Below are positions 8,824 through 15,486 of a stretch of 64,000 nucleotides of DNA, piece after piece. The stretch covers positions 1 to 64,000 of the forward strand of contig NZ_AKKE01000010.1 of the NCBI RefSeq assembly GCF_000281975.1. The letters are read 5' to 3'. Origin of the DNA: Novosphingobium sp. AP12 (GTDB taxonomy: Bacteria > Pseudomonadota > Alphaproteobacteria > Sphingomonadales > Sphingomonadaceae). Both the position numbers and the translations under genes were made by a program. Each line of letters starts with the position of its first letter. Position 1 is the first letter of the stretch. The notes under the pieces were generated by a model. The model saw nothing but the letters and a program-made list of their open reading frames with translations, had not been told where the DNA came from and did not search any database.

Positions 8824-10802
8824 CGGCCCTGCCTCTCGCGGCGATAGGCGATTTTGCCCCGCACCACGCGGCGGCGCCAGTCGTTCAGCACATGGCCGAG
8901 AAGCGCCAGCGCGCCGCCCAGCGCCACCAGCAGCGCGCCCACCCAGATCAGCGGCACGAAGGGCTTCCACCACAGCCGCAGCTGCCAGCGATTGCCTGAG
9001 CCATTGACTTCATCCTTGCCGTCGACCGAAGGCGCCTCGCCACCAAGCACCGCATAGAGCTGCCCGTTCCAGCGCGTCAGCAGGGCCGATTCGCTCGTCT
9101 GCTGCACCGGCGCCCAGAAGCTGCGCGACTGTGGGAGCATCCGCGTCACCCTGCCGTCCGTGCCGTACCGTACCAGCAGCCGCGCTTCGAGCGCGGTCCA
9201 GTTGGGACCCGCAACCGGCTCGACGGTGTCCAGCTTGATGCCCCACGGGCCCACCTGCGTGACCTCGCCGATCTTCACCGCCACGAGCTTCTCGATCGAA
9301 AAAGCACTCTCGCTGCTCATCCCGAACAGGGCGACGGCGATCCCGAAGTGCGCGACGACCATGCCCCAGATCGGCAGCGGCGTGCGGCGCAGGTTCCGGC
9401 CCTTGAGCGGCAGCACGCTCGCCCAGCCGAGGCCTACGGCGAGCGCGAGGCCGAGGAAGGGCAGCAACGAGACGCCGCCGATCAGCACCAGAGCGATCCC
9501 CGCCGCGACGACCAGCATAGCCGGGATCACGAGATTGCGGCCCACCCGCGCGAACTTGTCTCGCCGCCAGCGCAGCAGCGGGCCGACTGCCAGCACCACC
9601 AGCATCGGCAGCGCGAACAGCGCGCTCATCGGGTTGAAGTACGGCGGTCCGACCGAGACCTTGGCGCCCATCGCCTCAGCCACCAGCGGGTAGAGCGTGC
9701 CGAACAACACGATCCCCAGGATCGCCGAAAGCATGACGTTGTTGACCACCAGCGCGCCCTCGCGGCTGACCAGGGCGAAGCGCTCGCCCTCCGCCACCGT
9801 CGAGGCGCGCAGGCCGAACAGCGTCAGCGCGCCGCCGATGTAGATCGCCAGCAGGCCGAGGATGAAGGTGCCGCGCTGCGGGTCGACGGCGAAGGCGTGC
9901 ACGCTCGTCAGGATGCCCGAGCGCACGAGGAACGTGCCGATCATCGACATCGAGAAGGCGACGACGCCGAGCATCACCGTCCACGAGCGCAGCGCATCGC
10001 GCGAGGCCAGAACGCTGCACGAATGGAGCAGCGCGGTCGCCGCCAGCCACGGCATCAGCGAGGCGTTCTCGACCGGGTCCCAGAACCACCAGCCGCCCCA
10101 GCCCAGCTCGTAGTAGGCCCAGTAGGAGCCCGCCGCGATGCCCACCGTCAGGAATATCCACGCCCCCAGCACCCAGGGCCGCATGGCCTTGGCGAAGGTC
10201 GGCCCGACCTCGCGCGTGATGAGCGCGCCGATGGCGAAGCTGAAGGCGATCGAAAGCCCGACGTAGCCGAGGTAGAGCGTCGGCGGATGGAACGCGAGAC
10301 CGAGGTCCTGCAGCAGCGGGTTGAGCCCGTTGCCCTCAGCCGGCACTGGCGACAGACGCTCGAACGGGTTCGAGGCGAGCAGCAGGAAGGCGTAGAAACC
10401 CAGGCTCACGAAGGCCTGTCCCGCCAGCGTCGCCAGCATGGTCCGCTCCGGCAGCCGCCGCTCGACCAGCGCGACGAAGGCGCCGGCCATGCCCATGACC
10501 GTTACCCACAGGAGCATCGAGCCCTCGTGGTTGCCCCAGGCACCGGCGATCTTGAACACCAGCGGCTTCATCGAATGCGAATTGAGCGCGACCAGCTTCA
10601 CCGACAGGTCGGTCACCGAAAAGACGTAGATCAGGCAGGCGAAGGCCAGCAGCGCCAGCAGGCCCTGCGCGATGGCGACGGGCCGCACCGCCTCCCCCAG
10701 CGTGGCTCCGCGCGCGGTGAGGCCGAGCGCTCCGGCAAGCAGTTGCAGAGCGGCCAGCGCGGCGGCCAGCCACAGGGCGGCAAGTCCGAGTTCCGCGATC
10801 AC
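8820..10802 (-). CDS. ccmF: Haem lyase subunit CcmF
   Basis: A 660-residue polytopic inner-membrane protein forming the core of the cytochrome c synthetase. The tryptophan-rich motif GWGGWWFWDPVENASLMPW (WWD domain) is present. Periplasmic histidines for haem are suggested by LAFHPPTLY and TALLHSCSVLA. About fifteen hydrophobic segments can be counted and the length is normal for the family. It overlaps ccmE by four bases upstream and ccmG downstream, placing it in a tightly coupled operon. Confidence 0.97.
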   Translation of the reverse strand: MIAELGLAALWLAAALAALQLLAGALGLTARGATLGEAVRPVAIAQGLLALLAFACLIYVFSVTDLSVKLVALNSHSMKPLVFKIAGAWGNHEGSMLLWVTVMGMAGAFVALVERRLPERTMLATLAGQAFVSLGFYAFLLLASNPFERLSPVPAEGNGLNPLLQDLGLAFHPPTLYLGYVGLSIAFSFAIGALITREVGPTFAKAMRPWVLGAWIFLTVGIAAGSYWAYYELGWGGWWFWDPVENASLMPWLAATALLHSCSVLASRDALRSWTVMLGVVAFSMSMIGTFLVRSGILTSVHAFAVDPQRGTFILGLLAIYIGGALTLFGLRASTVAEGERFALVSREGALVVNNVMLSAILGIVLFGTLYPLVAEAMGAKVSVGPPYFNPMSALFALPMLVVLAVGPLLRWRRDKFARVGRNLVIPAMLVVAAGIALVLIGGVSLLPFLGLALAVGLGWASVLPLKGRNLRRTPLPIWGMVVAHFGIAVALFGMSSESAFSIEKLVAVKIGEVTQVGPWGIKLDTVEPVAGPNWTALEARLLVRYGTDGRVTRMLPQSRSFWAPVQQTSESALLTRWNGQLYAVLGGEAPSVDGKDEVNGSGNRWQLRLWWKPFVPLIWVGALLVALGGALALLGHVLNDWRRRVVRGKIAYRRERQGR

Positions 10803-11251
10803 TGCGTTTCCGCCACGACCTGCTTGGCCTGATCCTTGGTCATGTCCTGCATCTCGCGCGGCACGTAATTCTCGTCATGCTTGGCGAGCAGGTTGTCGGC
10901 GACGAATATGCCGTCCGTACCCATGCGTCCCTCGGCGACCACGCCGGAACCCTCGACGAACAGAGACGGCACGATGCCCCGAAACGTCACCGGGACCTTG
11001 GCCTTGCCGTCCTGCACCACGAAAGCGATCGTCACGCCGTCGGCCGCGGTCTTGAGCGACCCCTTCTCGACCATGCCGCCGAGGCGCACGGCGCGGCCGG
11101 GCTCGGGCGGCCTGGCGACGATATCGCTCGGCACGTAGAAGTAGCTCGCCTGATTGCGCAGCGCCCAGGCCGCGAGCAGCCCCGCGCCGATCAGCACGAC
11201 CAGCGCGACCACGAGCAGTATGAGCCGCTGGTGCTTGGCTTTCACGGCCAT
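10799..11251 (-). CDS. ccmE: Haem chaperone CcmE
   Basis: A 150-residue periplasmic haem carrier with one N-terminal membrane helix (RLILLVVALVVLIGAGLLA) and an OB-fold domain. The covalent haem-binding histidine lies in LLAKHDENYVP, the expected H-x-x-x-Y arrangement. The start MAVKAKHQRL was preferred over an upstream in-frame ATG because that region belongs to ccmD. The ATG overlaps the ccmD stop (TGATG). Confidence 0.95.
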   Translation of the reverse strand: MAVKAKHQRLILLVVALVVLIGAGLLAAWALRNQASYFYVPSDIVARPPEPGRAVRLGGMVEKGSLKTAADGVTIAFVVQDGKAKVPVTFRGIVPSLFVEGSGVVAEGRMGTDGIFVADNLLAKHDENYVPREMQDMTKDQAKQVVAETQ

Positions 11252-11391
11252 CAGCGCTTCCTCGCCTCGTCGCGGCGTTTCTCGGCGCTGCGCATCGTCA
11301 GCAGCGACCATGCGACCATCGCGAGCGTCGCGCCCACGCCGATCACATAGGCTGCGACCACGAAGGTCCAGGGGTCCATCGCTTCGCGCAT
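11251..11391 (-). CDS. ccmD: Haem exporter protein CcmD (small membrane protein)
   Basis: A 46-residue protein read directly from the sequence between ccmC and ccmE: MREAMDPWTFVVAAYVIGVG, then a hydrophobic continuation ending in the charged tail SAEKRRDEARKR. One membrane helix followed by a basic cytoplasmic tail is the CcmD pattern. CcmD helps release holo-CcmE from the CcmABC complex. An alternative start at the second Met (11377-11379) would give 42 residues. The TGA overlaps the ccmE ATG. Confidence 0.85.
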   Translation of the reverse strand: MREAMDPWTFVVAAYVIGVGATLAMVAWSLLTMRSAEKRRDEARKR

Positions 11392-11395
11392 CGGC

Positions 11396-12127
11396 TCAGA
11401 ATTCCACTTCGCTGAAGGCCTTGCGCCGCAGCCGGGCCTCGGCCTGCTGGTTCGCGAGGATCGCCCGCATACGCGCCAGCACGACGCCCGCGAAGATCAG
11501 CGTGAAGCCCAGCGTCGCGGCGAGCAGCGGGATCAGGAAATCGCCCGACATCGCCGACTTGCCCATGGTGATGCTGGGCGGCTGGTGCTGGCTGTTCCAC
11601 CAGATCACCGAGTAGTGGATGATCGGAATGTTCACCGCGCCGACGAGGCCGAAGATCGCGGGCGCGCGGTTCTCGCCGCCGTCGGAGGATTCGCTCGCCT
11701 GCGCGAGCGCCATCCAGCCGAAGTAGAGGAACAGCAGCACCAACATCGAGGTCAGCCGCCCGTCCCAGACCCACCAGGTCCCCCAGGCGGGCCGTCCCCA
11801 CAGCGAACCGGTAACGAGGCAGACGGCGGTGAATACCGCGCCCGGCACCGCGCAGGCGCGCGCGGCGATGGCGGACAGCGGATGACGCCAGACCAATTCG
11901 GTGAAGCTCGCCCCGGCGATGCCCATCCAGCCCGCCATGCCGAGCCATGCCGAGGGCACGTGGAGGTACATGATCCGCACCGTCTCGCCCTGCAGCCGCT
12001 CGGCGGGCGCGAGGATTAGCCCCCATCCCAGCGCCAGCGCCGCCGTGGCAAGGCCCACGCCCATGCACAGCGGCATAAGCCAGCGGGCTATACGCAGGAA
12101 ACGGGCGGGATTGGCGAAGCCGTGCAT
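11396..12127 (-). CDS. ccmC: Haem-handling membrane protein CcmC
   Basis: A 243-residue six-helix membrane protein that loads haem onto CcmE. The WWD motif appears as WGTWWVWDGRLTS. Flanking histidines are in MYLHVPSAWLGM and NIPIIHYSVIWWN. MHGFANPARFLRI was taken as the start because upstream in-frame residues have no family character. It is the first gene of the ccm run; the usual ccmA and ccmB partners are not upstream, where tRNA-His lies instead. Confidence 0.96.
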   Translation of the reverse strand: MHGFANPARFLRIARWLMPLCMGVGLATAALALGWGLILAPAERLQGETVRIMYLHVPSAWLGMAGWMGIAGASFTELVWRHPLSAIAARACAVPGAVFTAVCLVTGSLWGRPAWGTWWVWDGRLTSMLVLLFLYFGWMALAQASESSDGGENRAPAIFGLVGAVNIPIIHYSVIWWNSQHQPPSITMGKSAMSGDFLIPLLAATLGFTLIFAGVVLARMRAILANQQAEARLRRKAFSEVEF

Positions 12128-12244
12128 GACAGTCGCGCTTCTATCGAGAGTGGTGCGAGGAGCAAGTGACTCAGATGAAAGCGCGACGCTTTTCACCCGC
12201 CAATGAGGCGTTTGCCCCACTCACGATATCGATGTGGTGGAAAA

Positions 12245-12322
12245 TGGGGCGATCGATGGGGTTCGAACCCACGACCTCCGGTACCACAAACCGGCGCTCT
12301 AACCAACTGAGCTACGATCGCC
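12245..12322 (-). tRNA. tRNA-His (GTG)
   Basis: Read on the minus strand it folds into a cloverleaf. The acceptor GCGATCG pairs with CGATCGC, the D arm is GCTC..GAGC, and the anticodon stem CGGTT carries the GTG anticodon in the loop TTGTGGT. The T arm is GTGGG TTCGAAC CCCAT. A G precedes position 1 and faces a C at position 73, the canonical extra G-1 of histidine tRNA, and CCA is encoded. It lies upstream of ccmC on the same strand. Confidence 0.97.
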
Positions 12323-12491
12323 ACAGCATGGTCCTGAAGACCACGCTAACCGCACATGGGAAGCAGCTGGGCTGCAACCTGTGCGGGAGCGCGCCTTTGC
12401 ACAGGGATGGCATGCTTGCAAAGCAAAAATTCGGATCGGGCATGTCACGGAGCGATTTTCCTGTGCCCGGGCGGCCGCTAAGGTCGCGTCC

Positions 12492-13124
12492 ATGAACGGA
12501 CCCGGCGAATCGTCAGCTGCACAATTGCTTTCTCATGCCGGCGTGCAGCGCTTCCCGTCCTCACGCCTCGACCTGTTCATCCTGAAGAACTTCGTGGCGG
12601 CGGAGCAGTGCGCGGAGCTCATGGCGCTGATCGAGGACAGCCACCGCCCTTCGACGATCGCCGACTACAATGGTGATGATGCCTTCCGCACCAGTTCCAC
12701 CTGCGACCTGTCCACCGACGTGCCCGTGGTGGCCAATCTCGCGGCCGCATTGTCGCGCCTGTCAGGCATAGACCTCGCTCATGCCGAACCGCTGCAGGGC
12801 CAGCGCTACGAGGTCGGGCAGGAGTTCAAGGCGCACACGGACTACTTCGAGCCCGGCAACGCGGACTATGACAAGTATTGCGCGGTCCCCGGTCAGCGGA
12901 CCTGGACCTTCATGATCTATCTCAACGAGGTCGAGGCGGGCGGCGCCACGCGGTTCCGGGTGATCGACAAGATGATCCAGCCCGAAATCGGCAAGCTCAT
13001 CGCCTGGAACAACCGCCGCCCCGATGGCACTCCCAACGCCGCGACGCTCCATCACGCCATGAAGGTGCGCAAGGGCTACAAGTACGTGATCACGCAATGG
13101 TATCGCGAAAGGCACTGGGGCTGA
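12492..13124 (+). CDS. 2OG-Fe(II) oxygenase, prolyl 4-hydroxylase-like
   Basis: A 210-residue single-domain dioxygenase of the prolyl-4-hydroxylase alpha-subunit family. The iron ligands are visible as H-x-D in KAHTDYFEPG and a distal His in TLHHAMKVRKGYKYV, where the following Lys/Arg would bind 2-oxoglutarate. The core strand TWTFMIYLNEVEAGGATRF is typical. ATG 12492 was chosen because upstream residues are low-complexity and overlap the tRNA leader. The substrate cannot be read from sequence; bacterial relatives hydroxylate prolines in proteins or peptides. The gene stands alone. Confidence 0.88.
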   Translation: MNGPGESSAAQLLSHAGVQRFPSSRLDLFILKNFVAAEQCAELMALIEDSHRPSTIADYNGDDAFRTSSTCDLSTDVPVVANLAAALSRLSGIDLAHAEPLQGQRYEVGQEFKAHTDYFEPGNADYDKYCAVPGQRTWTFMIYLNEVEAGGATRFRVIDKMIQPEIGKLIAWNNRRPDGTPNAATLHHAMKVRKGYKYVITQWYRERHWG

Positions 13125-13137
13125 AGGCTTCGCGATG

Positions 13138-13166
13138 ACGCCCCTCCTTCGGAAAGGAGAGGCGGA
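13138..13166. terminator. Possible bidirectional terminator between convergent genes
   Basis: The stem CTCCTT-cgga-AAGGAG, extended by partly paired GC bases, lies between the convergent oxygenase gene and sodC. No strong T run follows on either strand, so activity is uncertain. Confidence 0.35.
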
Positions 13167-13178
13167 TCGTCGTTCCTG

Positions 13179-13775
13179 CTATTTCGCGGTGCTGATCACC
13201 GCGCAGGCGATCCGGCCTCCGGCATTGCCCGAGGGCTGGCTGCTGTAGTCGTCCGCTGCTGCGTGGATGACGAGCGCGGTGCCGTCCGCATCGAACAGCG
13301 ACTTGGCGCCGGGCGACAACGTGACGCCCGTGTTGAGGATCTGGGTCTTGAGCAGGCCATCCGCACCAACGTGCTGGTTGGGCATGTCGCCGCCGTGAGG
13401 GCCATTGGCGGCCATGTAGCCGTGCTGGTGGTCACCGCCGGTGAAGTGGCCGCCGGCGCTGTCGAACTTGGTGGCGGTGTCGCACAGGCCCTTCTGGTGG
13501 AAGTGGAAGCCGTGCTCGCCGGCCGGCAAGCCCTTCACGTCGCCGCTGACCAGTACGCCCGCCGGGGTTTCCTGCAACATCACCATGCCCAGCTTCTTGC
13601 CGTCGAGGCCGATGACATCGGCATGAACCATCCCAGGCGAGACAGGAGCCGTCGCGGCGGCCGCGGCAGGCGAGGCGGCGTGGGCGTGCTGCGCTTCGGC
13701 GTGCGCGCAGGCGGTCATCGCCAGAAAGGCGAAGGCAGCGGCGGGGGCGGCAAGAATACGGGTTCGGCTGCTCAT
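13179..13775 (-). CDS. sodC: Cu/Zn superoxide dismutase, probable lipoprotein
   Basis: A 198-residue periplasmic superoxide dismutase. Metal ligands appear in HGFHFHQKGLCD, SAGGHFTGGDHQHGY and GPHGGDMPN, and the late loop IHAAADDY and RIACAV (disulfide Cys) complete the fold. The N-terminus ends in FLAMTAC with Cys23, a plausible lipobox, so the enzyme may be lipid-anchored. A His-rich linker (HAEAQHAHAAS) follows. The start MSSRTRIL gives a normal signal sequence; longer in-frame extensions overlap rpmE. Confidence 0.93.
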   Translation of the reverse strand: MSSRTRILAAPAAAFAFLAMTACAHAEAQHAHAASPAAAAATAPVSPGMVHADVIGLDGKKLGMVMLQETPAGVLVSGDVKGLPAGEHGFHFHQKGLCDTATKFDSAGGHFTGGDHQHGYMAANGPHGGDMPNQHVGADGLLKTQILNTGVTLSPGAKSLFDADGTALVIHAAADDYSSQPSGNAGGRIACAVISTAK

Positions 13776-13843
13776 CGGGATTCTCCGGGTTTCGGGCCTG
13801 CACGGTCTGTCGGGTCGACCCACATCGAACTGGACGGTCACGA

Positions 13844-13871
13844 AGCCTAAGGGGCTGGACGCGAAAGGCAA
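13844..13871 (-). promoter_or_regulatory. Candidate sodC promoter
   Basis: On the minus strand TTGCCT (13866-13871) is followed 16 bases later by TAGGCT (13844-13849), about 70 bases before the sodC start. It resembles the stronger promoter-like sites listed elsewhere, but this is inference only. Confidence 0.3.
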
Positions 13872-13914
13872 TCGTCCCGGCAGGGCGAAAGTTCCGGAGC
13901 TGCAATCCTGAAAC

Positions 13915-13941
13915 GAAAAAGGCGGCCCCGCAGGACCGCCT
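13915..13941 (-). terminator. Rho-independent terminator of rpmE
   Basis: Minus strand: AGGCGGTCC, loop TGCG, GGGCCGCC, then TTTTT. It lies about 40 bases after the rpmE stop, so rpmE is probably transcribed on its own, separate from sodC. Confidence 0.85.
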
Positions 13942-13983
13942 CGTTCGTTTGCGAATCTGCAAGCGGCGCGAACGCCGCTCCGA

Positions 13984-14211
13984 TCACTTCTTGGTGAGCG
14001 ACAGACCACCGAAGCGCTTGTTGAACTGCGCAACGCGGCCGCCATCCTGAAGCTGGGCCTTGCCGCCGGTCCATGCCGGGTGCGAGGTCGGATCGATGTC
14101 CAGAACCAGCGTGTCGCCTTCCTTGCCCCAGGTCGAGCGGGTCTGGAAGGTGGTGCCATCGGTCATCTGAACGGTGATCGAGTGGTAGTCGGGATGGGTA
14201 TCGGCCTTCAT
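13984..14211 (-). CDS. rpmE: 50S ribosomal protein L31
   Basis: A 75-residue L31, starting [19 protein letters not shown] and ending in [10 protein letters not shown]. It contains no cysteines, so it is the zinc-free form of L31. The gene has a promoter-like sequence about 60 bases upstream and a terminator downstream. Confidence 0.95.
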   Translation of the reverse strand: MKADTHPDYHSITVQMTDGTTFQTRSTWGKEGDTLVLDIDPTSHPAWTGGKAQLQDGGRVAQFNKRFGGLSLTKK

Positions 14212-14268
14212 GGGTCTGGTCTCTTTTGCATGTGGCCGGTTCCGACCGGCCTGGCTGGGAAAGCGGCG

Positions 14269-14297
14269 CCCTTACAGGGAAGGACGCCGAAATGCAA
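14269..14297 (-). promoter_or_regulatory. Candidate rpmE promoter
   Basis: Minus strand TTGCAT (14292-14297), a 17-base spacer, then TAAGGG (14269-14274), followed by CGCC. The same TTGCATTTCG...TAAG arrangement occurs before rpsA. Spacing and repeated occurrence support a housekeeping sigma-type promoter; the start site is inferred. Confidence 0.55.
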
Positions 14298-14312
14298 GTA
14301 GGGCGCGGCCCC

Positions 14313-14768
14313 TCAGCTATCCGCGATCATCGCCGTAAAGTTGACGTCGCAGGTCACCTTGTCGTCGATCGAGGCCTTGCCCCAGAACTTGCACACCCGC
14401 GAGCGCTTCTGGACGAAGCCCGCGCGCAGGGTCAGCAGGTGGCCGGGGGTCACGGGGGCGCGGAACTTCGCTTCCTCGATCGCCATGAAGTAGACCAGCT
14501 TGCCGGTCCCCGCGAGGCCGAGGGTCTCTATCGCCAGGATGCCGGCCGCCTGCGCCAGTGCCTCGATCTGGAGGACGCCGGGCATGATCGGTCGGCCGGG
14601 GAAGTGACCCTGGAAAAAGTCCTCGTTGAAGCTGACCGCCTTGACCGCGTGGATCCCCTCCTCTTCCGAGATGGAGATCACGCGGTCGACGAGCAGCATC
14701 GGATAGCGGTGCGGAAGCGCCGCCAGGATTTTCGCCGTGTCGTAGGCCGTTTCGACGACTTCGCTCAT
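14313..14768 (-). CDS. fabZ: 3-hydroxyacyl-ACP dehydratase FabZ
   Basis: A 151-residue hot-dog fold dehydratase of fatty acid elongation. The sequence shows [13 protein letters not shown] and the active-site helix region [20 protein letters not shown] with catalytic His and Glu. It is downstream of ompH by 19 bases in the conserved bamA-ompH-fabZ order; lpxD, often between ompH and fabZ in other bacteria, is absent here. Confidence 0.97.
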   Translation of the reverse strand: MSEVVETAYDTAKILAALPHRYPMLLVDRVISISEEEGIHAVKAVSFNEDFFQGHFPGRPIMPGVLQIEALAQAAGILAIETLGLAGTGKLVYFMAIEEAKFRAPVTPGHLLTLRAGFVQKRSRVCKFWGKASIDDKVTCDVNFTAMIADS

Positions 14769-14787
14769 GCCCTGTCCGATCCCGGGA

Positions 14788-15486
14788 TCAGCGGCCGGTC
14801 GGTGCGGTCGCGGCAGCAGGCGCCTGCTGCCCGGCGGCCTGGGCGCGCTGTTCGCGGATCTGGCGCGGTTCCCAGCCGGCGGGCGGGACGAGCTGCGCCG
14901 AAGGCAGCGCCGTGTTCAGCTCGGTCAGGATGTCCTGGTTGAGGTTGTAGGCGCCGCCGTTGACCGCGAGGATCGCATCGGGCGAGATCAGGATCGAGAC
15001 GTTCTTCTTGCTCATCGCCGCCTTGACGGCGTCGTTCAGCTTGTCCTCGATCTGCTCGTTCACGTAGGCCTGCGAGAGGCCGACGGGCTGCAGGATGCGC
15101 TGGAGCTCGGCCTTGCCGTTCTCCTGGAGCTGCTGGATCGCGCCGGCCTGCTGCTGCAGCTGCGCGTCGGCGACCTTGCCGCCCTGGCGGTCGGCGTTGA
15201 ACTTGTCGACCAGCGGCTTGATCTGGGCGTTGAGCGCGGTGTTACGCGCCTGGGCTTGGTCGTACTGGGCCTTGTAGGTCGTCTGGCGCTGAGTCTCGGC
15301 GGCCTTGTAGGCGTTCGAGTTGGCGATCACCGCATCGAAGCTGGCGACGCCGAGGCCCTGCACGATGGTCCCGCCGGTGGCGGCGGGGGCAGCGGCGCCC
15401 TTCTTCTGGGCGAGAGCCGGCTGTGCGGCAACGGTGGCGAGCGCGAGGCCAGCGGCCAGCGCGACGGTCTTGGTCATGGTGCTCAT
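14788..15486 (-). CDS. ompH: OmpH/Skp-family periplasmic chaperone
   Basis: A 232-residue secreted protein with signal peptide ([20 protein letters not shown]). A long Gln/Ala/Lys-rich helical region (about residues 60-150) follows, as in the Skp trimer that escorts unfolded outer-membrane proteins to BamA. The C-terminal 40 residues are Pro/Gln/Ala-rich and probably disordered. The ATG was chosen because it overlaps the bamA stop (ATGA) and gives the signal peptide; a second Met three codons later is also possible. Confidence 0.88.
   Translation of the reverse strand: MSTMTKTVALAAGLALATVAAQPALAQKKGAAAPAATGGTIVQGLGVASFDAVIANSNAYKAAETQRQTTYKAQYDQAQARNTALNAQIKPLVDKFNADRQGGKVADAQLQQQAGAIQQLQENGKAELQRILQPVGLSQAYVNEQIEDKLNDAVKAAMSKKNVSILISPDAILAVNGGAYNLNQDILTELNTALPSAQLVPPAGWEPRQIREQRAQAAGQQAPAAATAPTGR

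Noticed and set aside
9348-10832. 494-codon plus-strand open frame opposite ccmF
   Set aside because: Composition dominated by Arg, His, Gln and Asp with no hydrophobic core; mirror of ccmF codons.
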